Origin: Paenibacillus glacialis
Lineage (GTDB): Bacteria > Bacillota > Bacilli > Paenibacillales > Paenibacillaceae
DNA length: 64,000 nt
Reading direction: 5' to 3'
Assembly (NCBI RefSeq): GCF_001637205.1
Contig: NZ_LVJH01000007.1
Location: forward strand, 62,001-126,000
Numbering within the stretch: the first letter of the stretch is position 1; each line of letters starts with the position of its first letter. Under the pieces are notes generated by a model, which saw only the letters and a program-made list of their open reading frames with translations, searched no databases and had not been told where the DNA came from. Made by a program: the position numbers and the translations under genes. Positions 37,695-46,656 of the stretch are shown piece by piece.

Positions 37695-38009
37695 ATGGCG
37701 TGGATATCTTTAATTTTAGCAGGAATATTTGAAATGTCTGGTGTTGCTATGATAAATAAATTTCATAAGGAGCGTAATTGGCAATCGTTAGTACTGTTAA
37801 TTGTGGGATTTGGAGCAAGCTTCGTGTTTCTTGCATATGCCATGAAATCATTACCTATGGGGACAACATATGCGATTTGGACTGGGATTGGTGCATCTGG
37901 TGGGGCGATATTAGGAATGCTTCTATATGGTGAATCAAAAGATTGGAGAAGAGTCGTTTTTATAGCAATGGTTCTGGGCTCAGCGATAGGATTAAAACTC
38001 GTCTCGTAA
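37695..38009 (+). CDS. SMR-family guanidinium exporter subunit 2
   Basis: 104 residues, four transmembrane helices, with Glu13 in ILAGIFEMSGVAMIN and GTTYAIWTGIGASGG in helix 3. It starts at the base after the stop of subunit 1. Riboswitch control and pairing support a Gdx/YkkCD-type guanidinium/proton exchanger. Confidence 0.92.
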   Translation: MAWISLILAGIFEMSGVAMINKFHKERNWQSLVLLIVGFGASFVFLAYAMKSLPMGTTYAIWTGIGASGGAILGMLLYGESKDWRRVVFIAMVLGSAIGLKLVS

Positions 38010-38082
38010 CAATAACAATACCACTACGATCCCTGTCGCCGCCAACGAGGTGATTTGGTGGTTGGTCCATGGTATTTTGAAT

Positions 38083-38154
38083 ATACAAAGAAATCGCTCC
38101 TTTTGAATGTTTGGTGGTACTTCCATTTCACCAAAAAGAGCGATTTCTTTGTAT
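38083..38154. repeat. 72-bp hairpin with perfect 17-bp outer stem
   Basis: ATACAAAGAAATCGCTC (38083-38099) is the exact reverse complement of 38138-38154, and an inner TTTGGTG/CACCAAA stem lies in the loop. It could serve as a terminator for the SMR genes or be the remnant of a small mobile element; the absence of a T-run favours neither. Confidence 0.7.
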
Positions 38155-38189
38155 TGTTATGTGTGAAAAATTTTGCTCCTACAGAAAAA

Positions 38190-38229
38190 GGGTGTCCCTA
38201 GCCATTTCTCAATGGATTTTGGGACACCC
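38190..38229 (-). terminator. Terminator of minus-strand small gene
   Basis: GGGTGTCCC pairs with GGGACACCC; on the minus strand TTTTTCTGT follows. Confidence 0.8.
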
Positions 38230-38260
38230 TCATCTTGGGGTTATTCCCCGTGTTTGTCTG

Positions 38261-38482
38261 TTATATCAATGCAATGGCTAGTAATGTAAATAAGCTCAGT
38301 GTCAAAATTTGATTTTGCGGATAAAAGGCAGATGTGTGTACTTGGTTTCTAGGGGAGTCTGTTCTTAAATAAACATATTGGTTATCTACACCTGTTATAA
38401 CACCTTCATGTCTGTTCCCGTCTACAGTAAGGATACGAACTCTTCGATTCATACAGCTCACGCAGTTATAATATGCCTCCAC
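38261..38482 (-). CDS. Small conserved protein, unknown
   Basis: 73 residues. The first 45 (VRILTVDGNRHEGVITGVDN, then QYVYL) resemble a small SH3/Sm-like beta barrel. A C-terminal hydrophobic segment (ILTLSLFTLLAIALI) could be membrane-associated. GTG start at 38482 with AAGGAGG 11 bases upstream. I do not recognise a named family. Confidence 0.65.
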   Translation of the reverse strand: MEAYYNCVSCMNRRVRILTVDGNRHEGVITGVDNQYVYLRTDSPRNQVHTSAFYPQNQILTLSLFTLLAIALI

Positions 38483-38763
38483 TTATTAGTAAGCCTCCTT
38501 TCAACTCATAAAGTATTTTATGAGTTATATAACTAGCTTGTGTCGGCTAAGTTACCTATTCATCAGTGTAGTAAAAGAGTGAAATGTGACGTCATATTTT
38601 GAAATAGGATCATGTTTAAGGAATTTAGTAGTAACGAGAGCATTATTGTTGAATATATTGATAAACAAAGATCATGTCGTTGTGTGAATCAAGTGTAGCC
38701 CTAGTCCTCGCCTCACACCAAAAATGCTTGAGCAAGGACAAAATATGGTGGGAGGAAGAATAA

Positions 38764-39081
38764 ATGACTTCCTTTAGGAAAAAAAGTAAGACCAATAAAT
38801 CATCAAAAAACAGTAAAAAAAATGAATCCATTTTGGATTCATTACAAGGAAATAATATTGAAATCATTGTGGCTGCGCTACTTGTAACTGGTAAATTAAG
38901 AGTTGATGCTGTGCAGTTATTTAGACAAGCAACAATGATTGTTAGTTTAGTGGGTCAATATAATACGCTGAAAAAAATGGATAATTCGAATGTGAATAAT
39001 TTGATTGATTTTATTAACAATAATGGAAATTTGACATTGGATGAGCTTATCCAAGGGATTAGGGGAAATACAGAAGGATGA
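38764..39081 (+). CDS. Small Lys/Asn-rich protein, unknown
   Basis: 105 residues. A strongly basic N-terminus (KKSKTNKSSKNSKKN) is followed by a moderately hydrophobic helix (IEIIVAALLVTGKL) and an Asn-rich end. GGGAGGAAG precedes the ATG. The gene at 42086 has the same arrangement. Spore-associated roles are possible but not shown. Confidence 0.65.
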   Translation: MTSFRKKSKTNKSSKNSKKNESILDSLQGNNIEIIVAALLVTGKLRVDAVQLFRQATMIVSLVGQYNTLKKMDNSNVNNLIDFINNNGNLTLDELIQGIRGNTEG

Positions 39082-39111
39082 TGAATTCATACAAGGAAAG
39101 AGGTTGCATCC

Positions 39112-39237
39112 ATGAGTGATCTTCATTTTGATGGTGCTTTTTTCGCGGAGAGTTTAGTAATCATTATACTCGTTGCACTGTTTATCTTTGGAACTTCAGA
39201 TATTGAAACCTTAAGTGCAACACCAACCAGAGATTAG
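39112..39237 (+). CDS. 41-residue single-span membrane peptide
   Basis: MSDLHFDGAFFAESLVIIIL continues to VALFIFGTSD with a short polar tail. One transmembrane helix; size and layout resemble YjcZ-like sporulation micro-proteins, but the Gly-rich start is absent. AAAGAGG lies about nine bases before the ATG, and a strong terminator follows. Confidence 0.6.
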   Translation: MSDLHFDGAFFAESLVIIILVALFIFGTSDIETLSATPTRD

Positions 39238-39264
39238 AATTTCTATATAATGAACATGGATAAG

Positions 39265-39288
39265 CACCTTACAAAGGTGTTTTTTTTG
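39265..39288 (+). terminator. Rho-independent terminator
   Basis: CACCTT-ACA-AAGGTG followed by eight or more T. Confidence 0.85.
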
Positions 39289-39398
39289 TTGAATATTCAC
39301 TTAATGAAATAGTTACAATCTTTTTTCTGGAAATTTTGCTAAAATGAACATACGATAAAGACAAGAGTATTTTGTTCACCATGAAGGGTGGGTTATCA

Positions 39399-40229
39399 TT
39401 GAAATCTAAGAAGTGGGTTGTTGTTACCACGGCTGTCTGTGTATTACTTGGAACCTCTGTTATAGCTTTCGCATCTAATCCAATTAAATTAATAATAAAT
39501 GGCGATGAACGTTATACAGAGACGCCACCACAAATTATAAATGGACGAGTTATGGTACCTTTAACGGCCATCACAGAAGTGTTCAATAAAATAGTATCTT
39601 ACAACGCGAATTCAATGGAAGTTGAAATACGAGATCCGAAAGAAAAGGTGATCTCTCAAATGGATAATATAGAAATCACTGGCAAGGAAAGTGAAGATGG
39701 GATCTATGAGCACTTGCAACTCGTTACAGACCAATTCAGTCGTAAGTTGGATGGCTATAATGTAACGAATCCGACGTATGCTCCAGAAATCATGTCTGTA
39801 GATTTAAAAGGTGATGGGAATAAGGAAATTGCCGTTATTCTGACTACAGGTTATGGCACGGGTGTGTACATAAGCGAACTTCACTTAAGAGAAGGAGATT
39901 CGGGGATTGAAATTCCTGTGGAAGATGCTTTGATCGCAATGAAGAAACAATTCACAGGAACTGTTACGAGTAAAGGAATTGACATGAAAGTAAATGGTCA
40001 TCACACCCTACTCACGAATGATAAGTTAAACACAGAGAGAGAACACTGGTTCGAAGAGCCTGTCATTGGTAATATTATTTATTATAATATTGAGAACAAC
40101 ATACTAAAGGCATCGGCCGCTGTACAGATATCTCCAGGTGAATTTATCGGGGAACTTGAGATCATATATACGTATAAGAATGGCATCTTTCAGGTGGGAG
40201 AGGCTATCTTTTCCCAAGACGAAGAATAG
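39399..40229 (+). CDS. Secreted stalk-domain protein
   Basis: 276 residues. The signal peptide (KSKKWVVVTTAVCVLLGTSVIAFA) is followed by a copper-amine-oxidase-N-like stalk domain (PPQIINGRVMVPLTAITEVF) and a C-terminal domain with APEIMSVDLKGDGNKEIAVI, an FG-GAP-like DxxGDG metal-binding pattern. I choose TTG 39399, six bases after AAGGGTGG, because it gives a classical signal peptide. It is probably a cell-surface protein; function unknown. Confidence 0.8.
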   Translation: MKSKKWVVVTTAVCVLLGTSVIAFASNPIKLIINGDERYTETPPQIINGRVMVPLTAITEVFNKIVSYNANSMEVEIRDPKEKVISQMDNIEITGKESEDGIYEHLQLVTDQFSRKLDGYNVTNPTYAPEIMSVDLKGDGNKEIAVILTTGYGTGVYISELHLREGDSGIEIPVEDALIAMKKQFTGTVTSKGIDMKVNGHHTLLTNDKLNTEREHWFEEPVIGNIIYYNIENNILKASAAVQISPGEFIGELEIIYTYKNGIFQVGEAIFSQDEE

Positions 40230-40249
40230 CCTCTGTTCATTCAAACCAT

Positions 40250-40981
40250 TTAACTAAACATGTAACTGATGTAGACCATCGCAAGCAGACCGATAATAAA
40301 AGAGTATGTAGAGGGTCTTTCATATCCATGTCCATGACTTTCAGGGATGAGTTCTTTATACACGATAAACATCATGGCTCCAGCGGCGAAAGCTAATCCA
40401 TAGCCGATTAAAGAATCTATGTAACTTGCGGTAAAGTAACCTACAATCGCAGCAATCACTTCTATAAACCCTGTGACGGCGACGAGTAGAAGTGCATTGA
40501 GTTTCGTTACGTTAGAATTCATTAGGAATATCGCTAGGATTAACCCTTCTGGCATATTCTGTGCACCAATTGAGATGGCTACCATGGGACCCAAGATTTC
40601 ATTCTCACTGGCAAAGCTAAAGCCTGTGCTTAGCCCTTCGGGAATGTTATGGATGAAGAGTGCAATAATGACTAGTAGAGATTTAGAATCGAACATGCTA
40701 ATACCAGAGTCATTCTCAACATCAATATGGGGAATGCTCTTCTCAATGAGATCAAGAACAACAATTCCTAGCAATAACCCAATGGTCAGTGCTATAATCC
40801 CGGATTCATTCACTGCCTGTGGCATCAATCCAAACGTGGAGGCGGATACCATGATACCAGCCGTAAAGGCAATCAGGATGTCCTTCCACTTTTCAGAAAG
40901 ACTTTTTACAAAGAATAAAGGAACGGCTCCAAGTACAGTAGCCATTGCTGATATAAAGCTTCCAATGATAGCAGCTTCCAT
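40250..40981 (-). CDS. ZIP-family divalent metal transporter
   Basis: 243 residues and about eight transmembrane helices. Helix IV carries HNIPEGLSTG and helix V GAQNMPEGLILA, the ZIP metal-binding pair (His is replaced by Gln in the second, as in several bacterial ZupT-like proteins). The likely substrate is zinc or iron. It is monocistronic on the minus strand. Confidence 0.9.
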   Translation of the reverse strand: MEAAIIGSFISAMATVLGAVPLFFVKSLSEKWKDILIAFTAGIMVSASTFGLMPQAVNESGIIALTIGLLLGIVVLDLIEKSIPHIDVENDSGISMFDSKSLLVIIALFIHNIPEGLSTGFSFASENEILGPMVAISIGAQNMPEGLILAIFLMNSNVTKLNALLLVAVTGFIEVIAAIVGYFTASYIDSLIGYGLAFAAGAMMFIVYKELIPESHGHGYERPSTYSFIIGLLAMVYISYMFS

Positions 40982-41090
40982 AGATAAACTCCTTTATATG
41001 ATGGATTGTCAAGGGCTGTCGCACTTGTATTAATAATCCGTCATTTTCGCTAAAAATGGGGTGCAGGAGCGCTTGTTTTTGTGTTTTATT

Positions 41091-41660
41091 TTATAGTGAT
41101 GGATTGACATGGCATTTACGACACACCGGATAATAGGTTTCATTTCCACCGATCTGTATTTGCTGTCCTGTATAGATAGGTTTGCCGTTCTCTACTCGTA
41201 ATGTCATCGTAGCCTTTCGTTCACAGAACCAGCAGATGGTTTTTAATTCTTCAATTTTGTCTGCATAGATTAACATGTTTTTACTGCCTTCAAAAAGGTT
41301 GTTTTGAAAATCATTTTTAAGACCAAATGCCATGACGGGAACGTGAAGTTCGTCCACAATTCGGACTAGCTGAAGAATGCCATTCTCGGTCATGAACTGG
41401 CATTCATCGATTAGAACACACGAAGGTTTAGGGTGATGCTCTTGTACGATTCGATAAATATCAGTATCCTCATAAATGGGGATCGCTTCTTTACGTAAGC
41501 CAATTCTTGAAGATACGTAACCTACTTCATCTCGGTCATCGATCGCTGATGTGAAGATCAAAACATGTTTATTCTGTTCTTCATAATTATGAGCAACTTT
41601 AAGAATTTCAATGGATTTACCGCTATTCATAGCGCCATATTTAAAAAATAACTGTGCCAA
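41091..41660 (-). CDS. tdk: Thymidine kinase
   Basis: Type II thymidine kinase, 189 residues. P-loop [12 protein letters not shown], Walker [10 protein letters not shown], the lasso region ([18 protein letters not shown]) and the zinc Cys pairs CWFC and CRKC are all present. It salvages thymidine to dTMP. Its ribosome site is AAAGGAAGATG. Confidence 0.93.
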   Translation of the reverse strand: MAQLFFKYGAMNSGKSIEILKVAHNYEEQNKHVLIFTSAIDDRDEVGYVSSRIGLRKEAIPIYEDTDIYRIVQEHHPKPSCVLIDECQFMTENGILQLVRIVDELHVPVMAFGLKNDFQNNLFEGSKNMLIYADKIEELKTICWFCERKATMTLRVENGKPIYTGQQIQIGGNETYYPVCRKCHVNPSL

Positions 41661-41782
41661 CCGTACATCTTCCTTTCATTATGCCTCAAAGTATTATGTG
41701 GGGATTATCAATTTCCCAGTCATTTATCCATATTAACAAAACTTCAAACACATAAATAGTACCCTAATAGGAGGAAATAATA

Positions 41783-41995
41783 ATGAACAATACGCTAGAA
41801 CAATATAAAGAACAAATTGCAGATTTGGAAAGGGAAGGGTCACTCGATTTGAACACGCAAATGCTTTTGAATCATCTAGTGGAGGATTTAGAGAAATGTG
41901 TGCAGTTGAACTTATCCTTAAGAAAATCAGTGCTGAAATCTAATTCTAAGGAGTCAAGAATGTCAAGTAAGCTTCGAGATGCCTTATACGAATAA
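41783..41995 (+). CDS. Small acidic helical protein, unknown
   Basis: 70 residues, mostly predicted amphipathic helix (YKEQIADLEREGSLDLNTQM). TAGGAGG is placed correctly before the ATG. Not recognised; no nearby operon partner. Confidence 0.65.
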   Translation: MNNTLEQYKEQIADLEREGSLDLNTQMLLNHLVEDLEKCVQLNLSLRKSVLKSNSKESRMSSKLRDALYE

Positions 41996-42085
41996 AAGAA
42001 TCTACACTTTATATATGCAAAAATGTGCTTATCCATATCACCAATTCTGGATTCTTGCTATATGTTATAGGAAGGAGAATTTGTG

Positions 42086-42409
42086 GTGAAGGGTGGGGTG
42101 ATTGTGAGTGTTTCCTCAAAAAAAAACAAAACGAAAAAAAAAGAGGTTCGAATTTCCAACAAGGGGCAATGCACGAATGGATCTACCCCGAATTTAACTC
42201 CACAACAGATATCTTTAATTGGTGCTCTCTTGGCTGGTTTCTTCAATATAGATTCTGTGATATATACTCGTGACAATATCTTACAGGTTTTACTGACGAC
42301 GGATAAGTTAACGGAACTTCCGATATTGGGTCCTCCGTCCAAACAACAGCAGACAGACATTCTGAATGCGATTGATATCGTTGCAAGTAATGAAAGTAAC
42401 CTCAGATAG
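42086..42409 (+). CDS. Small Lys-rich protein, unknown
   Basis: 107 residues. A basic low-complexity N-terminus (SSKKNKTKKKEVRIS) precedes LTPQQISLIGALLAGFFNID and an acidic end. GAAGGAG lies eight bases before GTG 42086, preferred over GTG 42083. It is similar in layout to the gene at 38764. Function unknown. Confidence 0.6.
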   Translation: MKGGVIVSVSSKKNKTKKKEVRISNKGQCTNGSTPNLTPQQISLIGALLAGFFNIDSVIYTRDNILQVLLTTDKLTELPILGPPSKQQQTDILNAIDIVASNESNLR

Positions 42410-42414
42410 TGCAA

Positions 42415-42452
42415 AAAGACTCCGTTTGCTATATTGCGAACAGAGTCTTTAT
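42415..42452. terminator. Bidirectional terminator
   Basis: AAAGACTC (42415-42422) pairs with GAGTCTTT (42443-42450), with partial pairing of the inner GTTTGC/GCGAAC. It separates the 42086 gene from the convergent yqzF. Confidence 0.7.
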
Positions 42453-42508
42453 TTGTTCATATTAGAATGATGACTGTTCACGTTAATCCCGCTGTCCTCA
42501 CGTTAAAC

Positions 42509-42814
42509 TTATGGTTGAGTGGGAGCTTGAGGGGGCTTGGGTTTGCGTTTCTCTTTAAAGCGTGGACCCACATAATTTCGTTTGCGATCTCTGGTTAGAA
42601 TCCAGCCTCCTAGAAAGGTCATGCCTGCAACAAATAGAAGAAATCCTCCTCCAAAATGAAGCCACTGGAAGGACGGATCTGTAACTGCATCGTCACCATG
42701 CAATGAGATATAATCGAATATGGAATCTTTCATCATTAGAAATCCAGTCATAGCTAGTAATCCTGGAATCACTAAAATTAGAATGGCAATGAAGCGGGAT
42801 ATAAGCAATTTCAT
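42509..42814 (-). CDS. yqzF: DUF2627 membrane protein (YqzF-like)
   Basis: 101 residues. Two membrane helices (FIAILILVIPGLLAMTGFLM and FGGGFLLFVAGMTFLGGWI) and the C-terminal RDRKRNYVGPRFKEKRK are typical of DUF2627. AAGGATT precedes ATG 42814; the open frame reaches upstream to 42871. In B. subtilis yqzF lies between spo0A and the bkd operon, so this gene shows that the spo0A-bkd interval has been expanded here. Confidence 0.85.
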   Translation of the reverse strand: MKLLISRFIAILILVIPGLLAMTGFLMMKDSIFDYISLHGDDAVTDPSFQWLHFGGGFLLFVAGMTFLGGWILTRDRKRNYVGPRFKEKRKPKPPQAPTQP

Positions 42815-43017
42815 GGCTGAATCCTTCCTATTTCTTGGAATGTTTATCTTCATGTATAATACCGTGTTCAAGAAGGCTTGTCTATTTGTGATGATACTCT
42901 AAACTTTGTAATACGAATGAAAAGGAGTAGAATATAAGAGAGTGAAGGAATGTCAAGATCATTGCAAGCGGGTGTGACATTCCATTTAGGTGAAAACCAA
43001 ATAGGTGGAGGATGTAT

Positions 43018-44439
43018 ATGACTATTACATGTGATATTGCAGTGCTTGGAGGAGGAACCGGTGGTTATGTTGCCGCAATCCGTGCTGCTCAATTAGGCAA
43101 AGATGTCGTTATTATTGAAGAAGACAAGCTTGGTGGAACCTGTCTGCATCGGGGTTGTATACCAAGTAAGTCTTTGTTACGAAGTGCTGAGGTATACGCG
43201 GATATTAAAGAAAGTGATAGCTATGGTATTGAGACTAGTGGGGCTAAGGTAGTATTCCCTAAAGTGCAGCAGCGAAAGACTGATATTGTAGAACAGTTGC
43301 ATCAAGGCGTCCAATATTTAATGCGTAAGAATAAAATAAGAGTGCTACATGGTAAAGGTCGTGTGACCGGACCTTCGATATTCTCACCTAAGAGTGGGGC
43401 TGTAGCTGTAGAGCTTTCTGACGGAGAAATGGAAACCGTCGTTCCAGCACATTTAATTATAGCTACAGGGTCCCGCCCAAGGATATTACCGGGTCTTGAA
43501 CCAGATGGCATTCATATTCTTAGTAGCGATGAAGCACTCTTAATGGAACAATTGCCACAATCTATGATCATTATCGGTGGTGGAGCCATTGGTGTGGAAT
43601 GGGCCTCTATGCTGAATGATTTCGGAGTTCAGGTTACGATTGTAGAAACTGCCAATCAACTGCTCCCACTTGAAGATGAAGACGTGTCGAAAGAGCTAAC
43701 AAAAATATTTACCCGTCGTGGTATTCGTGTCCTAACAGGTAGAACAGTGCAAGTGGATACATATCAAGTCAATGATGGCGTAATCACTTTGGATATAGAA
43801 CATGGGGACAAGACGGAGCGTCTCACGGCAGAGAAGTTGCTCGTATCCATCGGGCGTCAAGCGAATATAGAGAACATTGGTATTGAAAATACGGATGTGC
43901 GTACTGAAAAAGGTTTTATTGCGGTAAATAAATTCATGCAGACAGGTGAAGCACACATCTATGCCATAGGGGATGTGATCGGTGGCGTTCAATTAGCTCA
44001 TGCGGCTAGTCATGAAGGAATTGCGGCTGTAAACCATATTCATGGAGAGACAGTTCATCCTTATGAATCACAACTTATTCCACGTTGTGTATATACACGT
44101 CCAGAAGTAGCAAGTGTTGGTTACACAGAGAAAGAGTCCAAGGAAAGAGGACTAGATGTTAAGGTTGGAAAGTTTCCTTTTCAAGCGATTGGGAAATCCT
44201 TAGTACATGGAAGCAAGGACGGATTCGTCAAAGTTGTTGCGGACCGTAAGACGAATGATATTCTAGGAGTGCAAATGATTGGTGTTCATGTGACTGATTT
44301 AATCAGTGAGGCTGCTTTAGCACAAGTATTGAATGCAACACCTTGGGAAGTGAGTCAGACCATTCACCCGCATCCTACGTTGTCTGAAGTGCTTGGGGAA
44401 GCCATGCTTGCGGTTGATGGAAATGCGATCGGAATGTAA
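43018..44439 (+). CDS. lpdA: Dihydrolipoyl dehydrogenase (E3)
   Basis: 473 residues. FAD-binding GGGTGGYVAAIRAAQLG, redox-active CLHRGC, NAD-binding GGGAIGVEWASML and the C-terminal HPHPTLSE with the catalytic His-Glu are all present. GGTGGAGG precedes ATG 43018. It is the E3 of the branched-chain 2-oxoacid dehydrogenase complex encoded by the next three genes (the bkd operon's lpdV position). Confidence 0.95.
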   Translation: MTITCDIAVLGGGTGGYVAAIRAAQLGKDVVIIEEDKLGGTCLHRGCIPSKSLLRSAEVYADIKESDSYGIETSGAKVVFPKVQQRKTDIVEQLHQGVQYLMRKNKIRVLHGKGRVTGPSIFSPKSGAVAVELSDGEMETVVPAHLIIATGSRPRILPGLEPDGIHILSSDEALLMEQLPQSMIIIGGGAIGVEWASMLNDFGVQVTIVETANQLLPLEDEDVSKELTKIFTRRGIRVLTGRTVQVDTYQVNDGVITLDIEHGDKTERLTAEKLLVSIGRQANIENIGIENTDVRTEKGFIAVNKFMQTGEAHIYAIGDVIGGVQLAHAASHEGIAAVNHIHGETVHPYESQLIPRCVYTRPEVASVGYTEKESKERGLDVKVGKFPFQAIGKSLVHGSKDGFVKVVADRKTNDILGVQMIGVHVTDLISEAALAQVLNATPWEVSQTIHPHPTLSEVLGEAMLAVDGNAIGM

Positions 44440-44624
44440 GTGTGAATAGGGTAAGTAATGGATAGATTAAAAATTGTTATGAGTCATGTGATGAATCATT
44501 CTTTTCTTTTTGAATGAAAAAGGATTATAATAGGTTTAGCCTAGTCTTAGTACCTGGTTTTAAGATCAGATCAGATAAAGATCAGATAAGAGGATTTGGC
44601 TCTATGAACAAGGAGGTACCTGCG

Positions 44625-45659
44625 ATGAATGATAAAGAAAATACTAAATTGAAAAATCAGCATGAGCAACTTGGACTGAGTGATGGTCAAGTGATAGACA
44701 TGTACAGATATATGCTGTTGGCACGTAAATTTGATGAACGCAATCTATTACTACAACGGGCAGGTAAGATTAATTTCCACGTTTCAGGCGTGGGTCAAGA
44801 GACTGCACAAGTTGCTGCGGCGTTTGCCCTTGATCGTGAGAAGGATTATTTCCTTCCGTATTATAGGGACTATGGATTTGTCTTAGCTGTAGGAATGACT
44901 CCAAGAGAATTGATGCTCTCAGCTTTTGCAAAGGCAGAAGACCCGAATAGTGGTGGACGCCAGATGCCTGGACACTTTGGTAGCAAACGATTACGAATAG
45001 TTACAGGATCAAGTCCGGTGACAACGCAAGTTCCTCATGCCGTTGGATTTGCACTGGCAGCCAAAATGAAGAAGCAGGATTTTGTATCTTTTGTTACTTT
45101 TGGAGAAGGATCAAGTAATCAAGGTGATTTTCATGAAGGTTGTAACTTTGCAGGCGTACACAAGTTGCCTGTCATCATCATGTGTGAGAATAATCAATAT
45201 GCTATCTCAGTTCCTATACACAAGCAAATTAGTGGGAAAATTAGTGATCGTGCACTTGGATATGGATTTCCAGGTATTCAAGTTGACGGAAACGACGCCC
45301 TTGAAGTATATCGCGTTGTTAAAGAAGCAAGAGAACGTGCGATCCGTGGGGAAGGCCCAACGCTAATAGAAGCGATGATGTATCGACTTTCACCCCATTC
45401 AACTTCGGATAATGATTTGGCGTACCGTACGCAAGAAGAAGTGGATGAGAACTGGAAGAAGGACGGCGTAGCTCGTATGAAATCCTATCTCATCAGTCTA
45501 GGGATTTGGGATGAGGCTAAGGATGCAGATTTGGTTGTACAGTTAAATATGGAGATTAAAGAAGCTACGGACTATGCTGATCATGCACCGTTCCCGAAAC
45601 CAGAAGATACGCTTCTGCATGTCTATGCTAGCGCTGAGGAGGAGAAGTCATGGCAGTAA
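44625..45659 (+). CDS. bkdAA: Branched-chain 2-oxoacid dehydrogenase E1 alpha
   Basis: 344 residues. The ThDP motif runs GEGSSNQGDFHEGCNFAGV, then CENNQYAIS; RLSPHSTSDN is the phosphorylation-loop region typical of branched-chain E1 alpha. AAGGAGG lies eight bases before ATG 44625, so the longer frame from 44514 is not used. It overlaps bkdAB by 10 bp. With bkdAB, bkdB and lpdA it makes the branched acyl-CoA primers for iso/anteiso fatty acids. Confidence 0.93.
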   Translation: MNDKENTKLKNQHEQLGLSDGQVIDMYRYMLLARKFDERNLLLQRAGKINFHVSGVGQETAQVAAAFALDREKDYFLPYYRDYGFVLAVGMTPRELMLSAFAKAEDPNSGGRQMPGHFGSKRLRIVTGSSPVTTQVPHAVGFALAAKMKKQDFVSFVTFGEGSSNQGDFHEGCNFAGVHKLPVIIMCENNQYAISVPIHKQISGKISDRALGYGFPGIQVDGNDALEVYRVVKEARERAIRGEGPTLIEAMMYRLSPHSTSDNDLAYRTQEEVDENWKKDGVARMKSYLISLGIWDEAKDADLVVQLNMEIKEATDYADHAPFPKPEDTLLHVYASAEEEKSWQ

Positions 45660-46636
45660 TGGAATATATCGACGCGATTCGTCTTGCGATGAAGGAAGAA
45701 ATGGAACGCGATGAGAATGTATTTATCCTAGGTGAAGATGTTGGAGTCAAAGGCGGCGTATTTACGACGACCAAGGGATTAATAGATCAGTTCGGTGAAG
45801 AACGTGTGATGGATACACCACTGGCTGAGTCAGCCATCGCTGGTGTCGCTATCGGAGCTGCCATGTACGGAATGAAGCCTATTGCTGAAATGCAATATTC
45901 GGACTTCATGTTACCTGCAACGAATCAAATCATAAGTGAAGCGGCCAAAATCCGTTATCGTTCAAATAATGATTGGAATTGCCCTATTGTCGTTCGGGCA
46001 CCTATTGGAGGAGGGATCTTTGGTGGATTGTACCATTCTCAGTGTCCTGAATCAATATTCTTTGGTACACCAGGCTTGAAAATTGTCGCACCCTATTCTG
46101 CGTATGACGCTAAAGGGTTATTAAAAGCAGCAATTCGCGACCCAGATCCAGTACTCTTTTTCGAAAATAAGAAATGTTACAAGCTCATTAAAGAGGATGT
46201 ACCATTGGATGATTATATTGTACCGCTTGGCGTAGCCAATGTATTACGTGAGGGTGACGATATTACGGTTATTGGTTATAGTATGCCACTTCATTTCTGT
46301 ATGCAGGCTGCCGAAGAGTTGGAGAAGGAAATGGGAATTACAGCTCATGTTCTGGACCTACGTACGTTACAGCCGCTTGATCGGGATGCTATCCTTGCAT
46401 CAGTTCGTAAGACAGGTAAGGTACTTATTGTTCATGAAGATAATAAAACGGGTGGTATTGGTGCTGAAGTATCTGCCATCATTTCAGAAGAATGTTTGTA
46501 TGATTTGGATGCACCGATTATGAGGTTGTGTAGTCCAGATGTACCAGCGATGCCAATTAGTCCGCCAATGGAGAAATTCTACATGCTTACTAAGGATAAA
46601 GTGAAAGAAGCCATGATCCATTTGGCGAACTACTAG
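45650..46636 (+). CDS. bkdAB: Branched-chain 2-oxoacid dehydrogenase E1 beta
   Basis: 328 residues. Transketolase-type pyrimidine domain (FILGEDVGVKGGVF, DTPLAESAIAGVAIG, EMQYSDFMLP) and C-terminal domain (VIGYSMPLHFCMQAAEELE). It starts inside the last codons of bkdAA after GAGGAGAAG, indicating translational coupling. Confidence 0.94.
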   Translation: MAVMEYIDAIRLAMKEEMERDENVFILGEDVGVKGGVFTTTKGLIDQFGEERVMDTPLAESAIAGVAIGAAMYGMKPIAEMQYSDFMLPATNQIISEAAKIRYRSNNDWNCPIVVRAPIGGGIFGGLYHSQCPESIFFGTPGLKIVAPYSAYDAKGLLKAAIRDPDPVLFFENKKCYKLIKEDVPLDDYIVPLGVANVLREGDDITVIGYSMPLHFCMQAAEELEKEMGITAHVLDLRTLQPLDRDAILASVRKTGKVLIVHEDNKTGGIGAEVSAIISEECLYDLDAPIMRLCSPDVPAMPISPPMEKFYMLTKDKVKEAMIHLANY

Positions 46637-46656
46637 AAAGTTTAGGAGTGAATGAA

